IMG/VR virus record: IMGVR_UViG_3300025853_000040
Span: 1 to 64,000 of that record
DNA: 64,000 nt
Origin: a virus
Strand: one strand, 5' to 3'
Part shown: in pieces, positions 1-8,445 of the stretch
How positions within the stretch are numbered: position 1 is the stretch's first letter
Layout: every line of letters starts with the position of its first letter
Position numbers and translations under genes: made by a program
Notes under the pieces: generated by a model
The model's input: the letters and a program-made list of their open reading frames with translations, nothing else
Databases searched by the model: none
What the model was told of the DNA's origin: nothing

Positions 1-1418
1 CATGAGGCGATATTAGCGCTACCCCACTTCTTAGCAACATAATCTTTTACTTCTTGCCTGCGACTATCTTGGAAGTCATTGTCAATATCGGGTTCCTTGA
101 TACGTTCTGGGTTCATAAAACGCTCAAAGAATAAGTCATACTTGATTGGATCAACTCTTGTTATACCCAACAACCAACAGATAAGACTACCTGCAGCGCT
201 ACCTCTACCGGGTGATTGAACTATATCATTCTCCTCAGCCCAGTTACAGAAATCTCTTGTCAATAAGAAGTAATCAACGTAACCCTTACTGTGAATCAAG
301 TCTAACTCCGTCTTTACACGCTCTATGTATACATCTGTCTTTTCTTCGGGTATAATACCAGAATCAACCTTACTCATCAAACTATCCTTGAGTAACTTTA
401 GAATATACTGACGATTGTTGTCGTATCCACTTGGAACAGAAAACTTGGGTTCCTTGAGTGATTCAACATCAATACGAGCGTGACAACGCGTAGCTATTTC
501 TTTGGTTGTTTCTATAGCTTCATCTAAGATAGAGTTATCAATACATTCATGGTGTCCATTGTCATGCCAAAACCTACGCATATCTTCTTCGGGTGCAATG
601 TATAAGTTCTTACAGTTAGTTTCATCAAACTTACCATTGGTGTTAACATTCAACATAAACCCATGAACATCAGCATGTTTCTTTTCGGGGTAGTGAGCAT
701 CATTAGCTAACACACATCGAATGTCATAGTTCTTACGAAACATCTCTACCATCGCAAAGTTATACTCACGTTGAGCGTGTTGATCTCCACCGTTATCTCT
801 ATAAGAGAACTTTTCATGTGGGTGTAATTCCACAAAGAAACGATCCTTACCAAATATATTATACATCTTGTTGAATAAGGTTCTCATCTTATCAGTTTCA
901 CCTTTGAAGTAATACTTTGCAAATGGTGAAATAATACATGTAGTTGTGGCGATAAGCCCTTCGTTGTGTTGAGCTAATAAACTCAAATCAATACGAGGTT
1001 TACTATAGAAACCATCTTTGTTGGCGTAGTAGTTTAAACGATATATGTTACGTAAACCTTCATCTGTTTCAGCCAACAAAATAAGGTGAGGGTTAGCTTG
1101 TCTTTGTTTTTGTAATTCTTTTTGTTCTTGCTTTGATAGACCTTCTTTTTCATCATCAGTTAAGCCCTTACGGTGCCTATCTTCTACAAAGTAAAACTCA
1201 TTACCTAAAATAGGTTTTACACCATACTTATCACACGCTGTTTGAAACTCATACAAGCCTGCACAAGAACCGTGATCAGTTAGTGCCAGAGCTTGCATAC
1301 CAATATCAGCAGCTCTCTTGGCGTTGTCAGATGGTTTACCAATACCATCCAACATAGAATAACTACTGTGAACGTGTAAGTGAGTATACGTGTCAACCTT
1401 ACTATCATAATTATACAT
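1..1418 (-). CDS. dnaE: DNA polymerase III alpha subunit (DnaE type), N-terminal part, cut by window edge
   Basis: This is the replicative DNA polymerase of the bacterial family C type, of which the first 472 codons are visible; the 3' end runs off position 1. The N-terminus holds a PHP domain with the metal-binding HLHVH motif near residues 13-17, followed by SYSMLDG and ALTDHG. Near the window edge the palm domain begins: a GRGSAAGS stretch, then EPDIDNDF, which keeps the DxD pair of catalytic aspartates. I translated it by hand from the ATG at 1418, preceded by a GGGAG ribosome-binding site. A sigma70-like promoter lies just upstream. T4-like phages normally use a family B polymerase, so a DnaE enzyme beside UvsX, gp41- and gp32-like genes is unusual. 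Identification is firm; completeness cannot be judged. Confidence 0.93.
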   Translation of the reverse strand, partial: MYNYDSKVDTYTHLHVHSSYSMLDGIGKPSDNAKRAADIGMQALALTDHGSCAGLYEFQTACDKYGVKPILGNEFYFVEDRHRKGLTDDEKEGLSKQEQKELQKQRQANPHLILLAETDEGLRNIYRLNYYANKDGFYSKPRIDLSLLAQHNEGLIATTTCIISPFAKYYFKGETDKMRTLFNKMYNIFGKDRFFVELHPHEKFSYRDNGGDQHAQREYNFAMVEMFRKNYDIRCVLANDAHYPEKKHADVHGFMLNVNTNGKFDETNCKNLYIAPEEDMRRFWHDNGHHECIDNSILDEAIETTKEIATRCHARIDVESLKEPKFSVPSGYDNNRQYILKLLKDSLMSKVDSGIIPEEKTDVYIERVKTELDLIHSKGYVDYFLLTRDFCNWAEENDIVQSPGRGSAAGSLICWLLGITRVDPIKYDLFFERFMNPERIKEPDIDNDFQDSRRQEVKDYVAKKWGSANIAS

Positions 1419-1447
1419 AATTTATCTCCCGTAAAATTTGTATATAT

Positions 1448-1476
1448 AATATAATAAGATATTCACTATTTGTCAA
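1448..1476 (-). promoter_or_regulatory. sigma70-like promoter upstream of dnaE
   Basis: On the minus strand a perfect TTGACA (-35, 1471-1476) is followed after 17 bases by TATATT (-10, 1448-1453), which continues into ATATATAC. It ends about 30 bases before the dnaE ATG. The same -35/-10 pair recurs at 8861-8889 and, with a 16-base spacer, at 11734-11761. Confidence 0.7.
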
Positions 1477-1480
1477 TATA

Positions 1481-1918
1481 TTATTTGCTGTATTGTTCTA
1501 CCTTTATGCCTGCTTTTTGCATCATTTTTGTGCCTATATCTTGGTTGCTTTTAGAGTCCTTGGATATATATTCTGTTCCATATATAACCTTAGATATGCC
1601 AACTTGAACAATGCATTTTGCACATTCACAACAAGGCAAAAATGATACATATAAAGTAGATCCTTCTAATCTTGAAGAGTCAGAAAATAATATAGCATTA
1701 AGTTCGGCATGAACTATATGACTATATTTCTCTGGTCTGGTGAGTGGAAAGTCTTTCTGTGATAATCCTCTAGGTAAAGAATTGTATCCAGTTCCAACAA
1801 TTCTACCATCCTTATCTAATATCACAGCTCCGACTTTTGTATGAGGGTCTTCAGATCGAATAGCTATGGGGCTAATCAACCCCATAGCATATTCATCCCA
1901 ACTTATTTTATCGCGCAT
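1481..1918 (-). CDS. deoxycytidylate (dCMP) deaminase
   Basis: A zinc-dependent deaminase, 145 residues, that probably converts dCMP to dUMP for dTMP synthesis. The zinc site is intact: HAELNAIL supplies the His and the catalytic Glu (about residues 71-78) and PCCEC supplies the two Cys (about 95-99). The N-terminal SxDPHTKVGAVI segment is typical of dCMP/ComEB deaminases, and the length is normal for them. Its first 16 bases overlap the end of the small zinc-ribbon gene upstream. A second, different deaminase lies at 7894-8319. No thymidylate synthase is in the window. The choice of dCMP over another cytidine-like substrate is inferred from the family. Confidence 0.85.
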   Translation of the reverse strand: MRDKISWDEYAMGLISPIAIRSEDPHTKVGAVILDKDGRIVGTGYNSLPRGLSQKDFPLTRPEKYSHIVHAELNAILFSDSSRLEGSTLYVSFLPCCECAKCIVQVGISKVIYGTEYISKDSKSNQDIGTKMMQKAGIKVEQYSK

Positions 1919-2064
1919 TTCTTACATTTATCACATATTAAATCAATCATCACCGTGATTGAATCCGGACTTAGTGATCCTTTTAAATCTTTTCTTTTTG
2001 TGTATATCTCTTCTTTAAACTCTTGAAGACATTTTTCACAAAATCTTACTATCTTAACACCCAT
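1903..2064 (-). CDS. small zinc-ribbon protein, 53 residues
   Basis: This short reading frame starts MGVKIVRFCEKC and carries two CxxC pairs, CEKC near residues 9-12 and CDKC near 44-47, followed by one further Cys. This is the layout of a zinc ribbon, so a metal-stabilised nucleic-acid- or protein-binding role is likely, but no specific family is recognised. It overlaps the dCMP deaminase start by 16 bases and lies 2 bases from the end of the gene upstream, suggesting translational coupling. It is reported because it fills an otherwise empty gap and has a coherent motif pair. Confidence 0.6.
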   Translation of the reverse strand: MGVKIVRFCEKCLQEFKEEIYTKRKDLKGSLSPDSITVMIDLICDKCKKCAIK

Positions 2065-2066
2065 AA

Positions 2067-2276
2067 TTACTCAAAGACTTCTTTCGTTTCTGGATTGTAT
2101 GCTAGTTTACCAGTTCTTATATTCCATATCATTCCATTTTTTTCTTGATACTTGGTTAACTGACCTACTGTCATATATCTTGTCATCTCTTTTAAATCTC
2201 CGTTGAAGTCTTCAACTAATTTTTTTAAAGATCCGTAGAAGTAAGTTCCGGGTTTATCTATTTGTTTTTTAGGCAT
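2067..2276 (-). CDS. hypothetical protein, 69 residues
   Basis: I do not recognise this protein. The start is placed at the ATG at 2276 (MPKKQIDKPG...), which follows a good AGAGGTGAG ribosome-binding site. An upstream in-frame extension to 2387 would add an unlikely hydrophobic leader without a ribosome-binding site. The product is small, mixed in charge, rich in Lys/Tyr, and has no Cys or membrane segment. It lies between the ribonucleotide reductase and the zinc-ribbon gene in the nucleotide-metabolism block. The 2277-2416 stretch upstream is AT-rich, with no convincing promoter. Confidence 0.6.
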   Translation of the reverse strand: MPKKQIDKPGTYFYGSLKKLVEDFNGDLKEMTRYMTVGQLTKYQEKNGMIWNIRTGKLAYNPETKEVFE

Positions 2277-2416
2277 TCTCACCTCTAAATTCACAGTTAA
2301 AATCTCCATAATTATTGCATACATATAAATATACACAAGATTAAGTAAATTAAATAAACCACATTTACCTTTAAGAGATATAACCATTGTATAATAAATA
2401 TAATTATATAATTCTT

Positions 2417-4741
2417 TTAGTTACATTTAGAATATCCACAATCTAAACAACTACCACAACCATTTTCGTTTTTATATGAATTAGAGCCACATTTAGGGCA
2501 TTTTTCTAAATTAGCCCCGTCTTCATAATTTTTTTCTTCACCATCATTTTTTTTTGAAATAGTGGTGAATTTCTGTAATGCTATAGCTACTGCCTGAGAT
2601 CTGGTGGTTATTTGATGTCTTCTTTGAGCATCCTTATCATGCCAAAACACAGGGTCTGCAGAAGATGTTATTTTTGAAAGATGTTCAATTATGAAATCAA
2701 TATCATCAACATTCTTAAGTAATGCTGAAACTAAAACAGCTAAGGCTTTAGTTTCTGAACTTTCTTCTCCAAAAGTGTTAATAAAAACCTCATATGGTTT
2801 TTTAGGATCTTCACTATATGGATTAATTGTTATATATAGTTTTTCATCTACTCCACTAGGTATTTTATATGTAACACCACCTAATTCAACAGGTCTCTTT
2901 TGAGGCTCTTCTTTTTCTTTCTTTTTATTACTCTTTCCATCATCTGTTATTAAAACACCTTCTCTACTACCCTCTCTATAAACTGTAATAGATTTTAGAC
3001 CGTTGCGCCAAGCATCTAAATATATTTGAGCAATAGTATCTTCGGGAGTTTCTTTAGGTAAATTAACAGTTGATGATATACTATTATCAACATACTTTTG
3101 TATTACTGATTGTAACTTTACTCTAAAATATGGATCTATTTTATGAGCTGTAACAACAAAGTTAGGTAGATTATTATCATTATTGAAAACTTCTTCAATT
3201 ATTCTTGGATAAGTCTTATATTCCTTGAATGTTTCTCCATCTTGTTCTCTTACTCTACGAGTATAAGAAGTTGCAAAAATTGGTTCTATGCCAGATGATA
3301 CTTGACCAATAATACTTCCACTACCAACAGGAGCCATTGTTAACAAGAAAGAGTTTCTTATACCTGTTTTGTTTAACATATCAAACATACTTTCATCTAA
3401 CTCTGAAATCATATTAGCTACGAATTCGCTTTGACCCCACTTCTCTATGTCAAACAAAGGAAATGAACCCTTCGCCTTAGCTAACTCTATGGATGCATTG
3501 TAGGCCGCATCTCTATAAGTATGCATTATTCTTTCTACAACTTCTAATGCTTCTTCTGAATCATATTTGACCCTTAGTCTAATTAACGCGTCCCCCAAAC
3601 CAGTAATACCTAATCCGATTCTTCTTTCATTAACCGCTATTTCATTCTGTTCTGGTAGTGCGTGCTTTCCATCATTCCACGTAATACAATTATCCAAAAA
3701 CCTTACTGCGGTCTTTATATCATCTGCAAACTTATCAAAATGAAAAACCCTAGTTGTAGGGAATTCATCGGGTTGTCTTTCAACATATCTGTCAAGATTC
3801 ATATGACCCAACAAGCAATTAGCGTATGGGCCTAAAAATTGTTCTCCACATGGGTTTGTCGTTAATGCCGGATTGGCATATGCTAGTGCGTCATTTCTCT
3901 TATGATTATCTACAAAGAATATACCGGGTTCCGCATGAGCATGAGCATTCTTAATAATTGCATCCCATACCTTCTTAGCTGATACTTTTTGAGATACGGA
4001 AGGATTATTAGAATCAACTGGCCAACGCTGTTCATATCTACCTTCATCCTCTAAAGCTTGGAGGAATTCATCAGTTAACTGAACGGATATATTAGCATGT
4101 TCAACTAACTTATATAAATTATTATAACCGTTTCCTTGACCTTCTTCATACTCTATTTTTCCAAGAATCTTTTTTATATCAATAAACTCTAAAACATCGG
4201 GGTGATGAACATTTATTGTTATCATCAAAGCACCTCTTCTTAACTTCTGATGAACGGTGTTTGTTGATTGACTCATTAGATCCATAAAACTACAAGCGCC
4301 CGGAGAGTTGCCGCCTGAGTTCTTTACTGGCATACCCTTTGGTCTTAAAATAGAAATATCTGTTCCAACACCCCCTGTGCTTCTATATGTTAAAGCACTC
4401 TCTTTTAACCAATCATATATTCCTTCAATTGAGTCTTCCTTAATAGGAATAACATAACAATTAGTGCAAGATACATTCTCATCTCTTCCCAACGCATACA
4501 TAATTCTACCACCGGGAATAAACTTAAAATCAGAAAGAAGATCGTAATATCTTTCTTCCCATATCTTTTTACCAGCTTTATTAATATCTTCTTGCTCTGA
4601 TATTTCTATAGCTAATCTTCTCCACATTTCTTCTGGAGATGTTTCATCTTCTTTTAGATATTTATCAGCCAAAACTCTTGCTGCTAACTCATCTCCATTA
4701 TAATATTTAATTAAACTGTCAACCTTATTAATTTCACTCAA
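2417..4741 (-). CDS. nrdJ: adenosylcobalamin-dependent (class II) ribonucleotide reductase
   Basis: Reduces ribonucleotides to deoxyribonucleotides for phage DNA synthesis, using coenzyme B12 as radical source. Seen in the 774-residue product: SCTNCYVIP near residue 92 (one of the redox Cys), the active-site finger-loop motif NPCGE near residue 296, MAPVGSGSI and VSSGIEP of the class II barrel, and a C-terminal Cys-rich tail (CPKCGS...CGSCLDCG) that receives electrons from thioredoxin. The start codon is TTG at 4741, seven bases after AAGGAG. A thioredoxin gene lies directly upstream, fitting its role as electron donor. Being oxygen-independent and free of an R2 subunit, a single gene suffices. 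The host must supply or import cobalamin. Confidence 0.93.
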   Translation of the reverse strand: MSEINKVDSLIKYYNGDELAARVLADKYLKEDETSPEEMWRRLAIEISEQEDINKAGKKIWEERYYDLLSDFKFIPGGRIMYALGRDENVSCTNCYVIPIKEDSIEGIYDWLKESALTYRSTGGVGTDISILRPKGMPVKNSGGNSPGACSFMDLMSQSTNTVHQKLRRGALMITINVHHPDVLEFIDIKKILGKIEYEEGQGNGYNNLYKLVEHANISVQLTDEFLQALEDEGRYEQRWPVDSNNPSVSQKVSAKKVWDAIIKNAHAHAEPGIFFVDNHKRNDALAYANPALTTNPCGEQFLGPYANCLLGHMNLDRYVERQPDEFPTTRVFHFDKFADDIKTAVRFLDNCITWNDGKHALPEQNEIAVNERRIGLGITGLGDALIRLRVKYDSEEALEVVERIMHTYRDAAYNASIELAKAKGSFPLFDIEKWGQSEFVANMISELDESMFDMLNKTGIRNSFLLTMAPVGSGSIIGQVSSGIEPIFATSYTRRVREQDGETFKEYKTYPRIIEEVFNNDNNLPNFVVTAHKIDPYFRVKLQSVIQKYVDNSISSTVNLPKETPEDTIAQIYLDAWRNGLKSITVYREGSREGVLITDDGKSNKKKEKEEPQKRPVELGGVTYKIPSGVDEKLYITINPYSEDPKKPYEVFINTFGEESSETKALAVLVSALLKNVDDIDFIIEHLSKITSSADPVFWHDKDAQRRHQITTRSQAVAIALQKFTTISKKNDGEEKNYEDGANLEKCPKCGSNSYKNENGCGSCLDCGYSKCN

Positions 4742-4761
4742 TTGAAACTCCTTTTAATTTA

Positions 4762-5010
4762 TTAGTCTAAATATTTTTGTAATTCTTTTTTATTAGCACT
4801 ACCAACAAATCTTTTTACTTCTTCACCAGTTTCGTTAAATAAAATAGTAGTAGGTAAAGATCTAACTCCTCTTTTTGATGCTAAATCACTATTCTTTTCT
4901 ACATCAAACATATTCAACTTTTCACTACTTATAGAATCAATAAGAACCGGCTTGAATGTTCTACATGGGCCACACCAATCAGCCCCAAAATACTCTACTC
5001 TAGAAATCAT
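4762..5010 (-). CDS. thioredoxin-like protein
   Basis: A compact, 82-residue thioredoxin fold. The redox motif WCGPC sits near residues 12-16, and the cis-proline loop appears as RSLPTTILF near residues 51-59. It is shorter than host thioredoxins (about 105 residues), like the glutaredoxin-type phage thioredoxins. The ATG at 5010 has a GGAG site 8 bases upstream. The gene precedes the ribonucleotide reductase by 20 bases, so the most likely job is re-reducing the reductase's C-terminal cysteines. Confidence 0.88.
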   Translation of the reverse strand: MISRVEYFGADWCGPCRTFKPVLIDSISSEKLNMFDVEKNSDLASKRGVRSLPTTILFNETGEEVKRFVGSANKKELQKYLD

Positions 5011-5068
5011 CTTTACTCTCCATTATAATAAAAATTTATTAAGCTATAAACTGATTATTGCTATTTTT

Positions 5069-5290
5069 TTATTCGTCATTACTCGGACCTACATCCTTTG
5101 CACTCCTATAACCATCTTTGAAAAAACCTGCTCCAAACTTGATACCAGTCGGTGTGTAATGTCGTCTAACATTTTCTATATTATCACACTGAGGGCAACT
5201 TTGTTTTTTGAACCTATCATAGTCTTTGATAGCTATTGATACCTCAAAAATATTATCACAATCTTCACAAATGAAATCATATGTTGGCAT
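5069..5290 (-). CDS. FmdB-like zinc-ribbon protein
   Basis: A 73-residue protein with the FmdB family pattern: it begins MPTYDFICEDCDNIFE, with CEDC near residues 8-11, then CPQC near residues 32-35, then a short tail ending GAGFFKDGY, which is also typical. FmdB-type proteins are putative regulators with a single zinc ribbon and no settled biochemistry. Its start overlaps the stop of the 82-residue gene upstream by one base. Family assignment is confident; function is open. Confidence 0.75.
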   Translation of the reverse strand: MPTYDFICEDCDNIFEVSIAIKDYDRFKKQSCPQCDNIENVRRHYTPTGIKFGAGFFKDGYRSAKDVGPSNDE

Positions 5291-5538
5291 TAGATACTCA
5301 CCGTTCCTTTCTTATCAACTTTGTGAATTATTTCTTGAACACCATTCTCTCTTGATAAGATAACCTCATACTCTAACTCTTCATTAGTTCCAACCTTATC
5401 ATTGGAAATCATCTCATTGCAAGCTCTAATAGCATCATCATTTTTATATTTGCTTCTCTCCAAAACCGCCATAGTTTGAAGACTTGTTCCTGTTGTTCCC
5501 CAACGACTAGTTCTCATTATGGTATATCTCTCTGGCAT
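5290..5538 (-). CDS. hypothetical protein, 82 residues
   Basis: Not recognised. The product starts MPERYTIMRTSRWGTT and is soluble, with alternating charged and hydrophobic residues suggesting a small alpha/beta fold. The C-terminal half (EYEVILSRENG, then EIIHKVDKKGTV) reads like an antiparallel beta pair. It ends one base into the FmdB-like gene and begins two bases after the helicase stop, so all three are probably co-translated. Confidence 0.6.
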   Translation of the reverse strand: MPERYTIMRTSRWGTTGTSLQTMAVLERSKYKNDDAIRACNEMISNDKVGTNEELEYEVILSRENGVQEIIHKVDKKGTVSI

Positions 5539-5539
5539 C

Positions 5540-6892
5540 TTAGACTCCTATATTATCTCTATATTTATCAAATATTCTTTTTCTACTATCACCCTCACTC
5601 AACAAATTGCTAACCTTATCTGACATTGATAATCCACCTTGACTATTGTTTTCATGTAATCTGATTAAACTTCTACCATAATCAATTTCAATATCAAGAT
5701 TAACACCAGCTGCACCCATTCTATTCTTACCAATATGAAACTTACGCTGAGAGAATGTGGCGAAGAAATCAGCTACATGAACCTTAGATATTGCCTCACC
5801 AACTTTATCAATAGTAATAATATCATCACTAAAACCTTCTCTATTAGATTGTGTTGCTGTCCAAATAGGAAGTTTAGTTTCCATTGCAAATCCACGTAAA
5901 TCTTCGTAAATACTTTCTAATTCAAATCTCTTCTGATCGTAACCACGGCGACTCCTCATCAAATCACCATAATCAATGATAACTAAATCTGGATCGAAAC
6001 CACTTGATTGCAATCTACCTATGTGAAACTTCAAAGTATTAACTGTTGCAATCTTTGTTGGATATTCTTTGATTATCAAACGACCACCTTGAAATCGTTG
6101 AAGATTTATTTCTACCTCTCTGTTTCTTGTAACAATCTCCTTAGTTGGAACACCAGTTATACGACTATCATAACGATTGCCAATGTTGTTTTCACTCAAC
6201 TCAAAGCTATAATGAACAACATTTTTACCTGCTGCTAATGCACCATATCCAAAATTCACCAACATAAAACTCTTACCACCACCAGTTGGAGCCATTACAA
6301 CACCCAACTCACCTGCAGCTAATCCACCCTCAAGTATATCATTATGATCTAATATTTCAAAACCTGTAGGAACAGTATTAGGTCTCTTATCTTCCTTACT
6401 TCTACTGCTAAATGAATCAAAATAATTGTGACCCATATCAGTTTTATCTGTCATCTTTAAACTTTCTTCAATAGTTTTTTGTATCTCATCAAATCTTCCT
6501 TCTTTGAGGAGTTCTACTGAAGTTAGAATTGCAGCTTTCATAGACTGATTCTTACAAAATTCAAAAGCTTTTTCTTTAGCGTGTTCAATCTCTTGTCTGT
6601 TTGAGGTTTTCTCTATGTCAACAAGAATAGTTAAGGCATCATCTTTGTCTTCGCTATCAGCTAAAGCAGCTATCTCTAATCTTAACATATCATATGTTGG
6701 TGAAGAATCATACTTATTAAAAAGTTTTGTTATCTCACCCCAAATAATTTTATGTGCTTCTGTAGTAAAATATTCTTGTTTTAATATTTCAAATATCTTT
6801 TCAAAAAACAACCTATCAGTTAATGCACCTTGTATAACTCTATTCTGAAATTTACTAGAACCAAATACGTCAAAATTAGCTCCATCTACCAT
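5540..6892 (-). CDS. DnaB/gp41-like replicative DNA helicase
   Basis: The hexameric helicase that unwinds DNA ahead of the polymerase. The 450-residue product has an N-terminal alpha-helical domain (FFEKIFEILKQEYF..EAHKIIW), typical of DnaB/gp41, and a RecA-like ATPase domain. The Walker A motif APTGGGKS lies near residue 200, Walker B LVIIDYGD near residue 305, and an ATQSNR sensor-like stretch follows. Length matches T4 gp41 (475) and DnaB (471). It is followed by short genes and preceded by the 5'-3' exonuclease, so this is a replication operon. No separate primase is visible in the window. Confidence 0.9.
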   Translation of the reverse strand: MVDGANFDVFGSSKFQNRVIQGALTDRLFFEKIFEILKQEYFTTEAHKIIWGEITKLFNKYDSSPTYDMLRLEIAALADSEDKDDALTILVDIEKTSNRQEIEHAKEKAFEFCKNQSMKAAILTSVELLKEGRFDEIQKTIEESLKMTDKTDMGHNYFDSFSSRSKEDKRPNTVPTGFEILDHNDILEGGLAAGELGVVMAPTGGGKSFMLVNFGYGALAAGKNVVHYSFELSENNIGNRYDSRITGVPTKEIVTRNREVEINLQRFQGGRLIIKEYPTKIATVNTLKFHIGRLQSSGFDPDLVIIDYGDLMRSRRGYDQKRFELESIYEDLRGFAMETKLPIWTATQSNREGFSDDIITIDKVGEAISKVHVADFFATFSQRKFHIGKNRMGAAGVNLDIEIDYGRSLIRLHENNSQGGLSMSDKVSNLLSEGDSRKRIFDKYRDNIGV

Positions 6893-6904
6893 TACACACC
6901 TCCT

Positions 6905-7897
6905 TTATATTTCAATATATTCTGTTTTTAATGTAGCGAAAGAAGAAACCCAGTTATCAATATTATTAGGTGAAATTCCTTCGGATAGTAATTTAATTCT
7001 AAAATTAGGTGGATTAAACTTTAATTGTGTTTTACCAACAATATTAAAGATTGTGCTTACAGAAGTTGTTGATATATTAGGATCTAACAACTGAACTAAA
7101 CTATAATTATTTTCTATTAAGTTCTTATTATCAATATATTTCTGATATCTTTTTTGTTTGTTTGATACTTGTTCAATGGAATATTCTTGTATATCGTCTA
7201 TTGTATATTCTGTTGTGTTTGATAGAAATGGAAAATCTTTCTTTACTGTTTTCTCACCAACGCCCTTAACACCTTCAATATTATCTGAATTATCACCACA
7301 TAATGATTTTATCAATGTGTAATTAGGTGGATAACACTCTTCTATATCACTCATCCACTCAGTGTTAATAAACTGGCCTATGGGGTCTTTCTTGGTTTTA
7401 ATGGGTCTGAATACTGTAGTTGTGTCATCAACCAATTGAAAATAATCCTTATCACTAGAAACTATTATCTTTTCGTAATCATCTTTTAACACTTTTTTGC
7501 AAAGGTATGCAATAACATCATCGGCCTCTAAATACTTTACACCTAATTGCAAAACAGGTAAATCATTAAGACACTCCTTAAGTAATAGTAACTGACGCGC
7601 GAATGATTGTGTTTCATCTTCATCAGAAGAATCAAAATGACGGCGATTCAAACCCTTAAAAGATCTACCCTCTTTATATGAGGATAATGTCTTTCTTCTT
7701 CTCTCTGATGAACCCTGACCTTCCCACGCAATGATAGTATAATCGGGTTGGTGTAACTCTATTTGACTCCTAATAGAAGCCAGACTTCCATATAACCCAG
7801 AAACTAATTCACCATTATCGTTTGACATAGCAAATGCAGAAAAGTTTCTGACATACATATTCAACATATCAACTATTAAAACTTTATTTTTTCTCAT
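6905..7897 (-). CDS. 5'-3' exonuclease / flap endonuclease (T4 RNase H-like)
   Basis: Removes RNA primers and 5' flaps on the lagging strand. The product (330 residues) contains the FEN/PIN acidic centres: LIVDMLNMYVRN at the N-terminus, YLEADDVIAYL, VSSDKDYFQL, and SLCGDNSDNIEGVKGVGEKT, the last being the helix-hairpin-helix DNA-binding region. The start is set at the ATG at 7897 because it overlaps the TGA of the upstream deaminase as ATGA; a GTG six codons earlier is less likely. It lies directly before the helicase gene. Related to T4 RNase H and the N-terminal domain of Pol I. Confidence 0.9.
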   Translation of the reverse strand: MRKNKVLIVDMLNMYVRNFSAFAMSNDNGELVSGLYGSLASIRSQIELHQPDYTIIAWEGQGSSERRRKTLSSYKEGRSFKGLNRRHFDSSDEDETQSFARQLLLLKECLNDLPVLQLGVKYLEADDVIAYLCKKVLKDDYEKIIVSSDKDYFQLVDDTTTVFRPIKTKKDPIGQFINTEWMSDIEECYPPNYTLIKSLCGDNSDNIEGVKGVGEKTVKKDFPFLSNTTEYTIDDIQEYSIEQVSNKQKRYQKYIDNKNLIENNYSLVQLLDPNISTTSVSTIFNIVGKTQLKFNPPNFRIKLLSEGISPNNIDNWVSSFATLKTEYIEI

Positions 7898-8319
7898 ATT
7901 ATGTGACACTCCCACCCGGTTGGGGTTGTAAAATAAACTTTTTTAACACCAGCTTCTCTAATAATGTTCATACAATAAGAACAAGGCTTAGCTGGCTTTA
8001 ACATACCATGTCTATCTTCTCTATAAACATACATCTTACTACCTTTTATACAATCATCATATCTATATGAATTTACTGAAAGTATTGCTTGAAGTTCGGC
8101 GTGTATTGATACAGCGTAGAACGGATAATGTTTTTTGAGTGCAGGGTGGGTTTTCATATCCTTATTGTGAGACTTATAAACCTTGCCGTTCTTTAACACT
8201 AACACCGCGCCAAACCTCGTTTTATGGTCTGACTTGAACATTTCTGAACAAGCCATTCTGAAAAACTTCTTCTTCTTTATCTCTTTTTTTACGAGTGAGT
8301 TACTCGGCTCATACTCCAT
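7894..8319 (-). CDS. second cytidine/deoxycytidylate deaminase-family protein
   Basis: A 141-residue member of the CMP/dCMP deaminase fold with its zinc ligands intact: HAELQAIL (His and catalytic Glu) and PCSYC. The N-terminal DHKTRFGAVLVLKNGKVYKSHNKD segment corresponds to the family's TxxGAVIV region. It is clearly diverged from the enzyme at 1481-1918: the substrate loop differs and the C-terminus (TTPTGWECHII) is distinct. It may act on another cytosine-containing substrate. It has its own candidate promoter at 8343-8370 and overlaps the exonuclease gene by 4 bases. Confidence 0.78.
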   Translation of the reverse strand: MEYEPSNSLVKKEIKKKKFFRMACSEMFKSDHKTRFGAVLVLKNGKVYKSHNKDMKTHPALKKHYPFYAVSIHAELQAILSVNSYRYDDCIKGSKMYVYREDRHGMLKPAKPCSYCMNIIREAGVKKVYFTTPTGWECHII

Positions 8320-8342
8320 AATTTACCAACTTTGATATACTA

Positions 8343-8370
8343 AATATAACAATATTTTTTGAAAAATCAA
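8343..8370 (-). promoter_or_regulatory. sigma70-like promoter before the second deaminase
   Basis: TTGATT (8365-8370) and TATATT (8343-8348), 16 bases apart on the minus strand, end 23 bases before the ATG at 8319. The -10 hexamer is identical to that of the dnaE promoter. The -35 is weaker, so this is less certain. Confidence 0.45.
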
Positions 8371-8399
8371 GGGTTTTCAAAATAAATTTTGCTACCCTT
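8369..8399 (-). terminator. weak hairpin terminator after the 123-residue gene
   Basis: On the minus strand AAGGGT pairs with ACCCTT around an inner CAAAAT/ATTTTG stem with a TT loop, and GATTTTTC follows. The stem has bulges and the T-tract is short. It sits between two genes and directly abuts the next promoter, which makes a transcription-unit boundary plausible. Confidence 0.35.
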
Positions 8400-8445
8400 T
8401 TAGAACAACGAAAAAGCAAAATACCACACAAAATAGTGGTCATTT

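Noticed and set aside
2277-2387. N-terminal extension of the 69-residue gene at 2067
   Set aside because: The extra residues are hydrophobic and have no ribosome-binding site, whereas the ATG at 2276 follows AGAGGTGAG.
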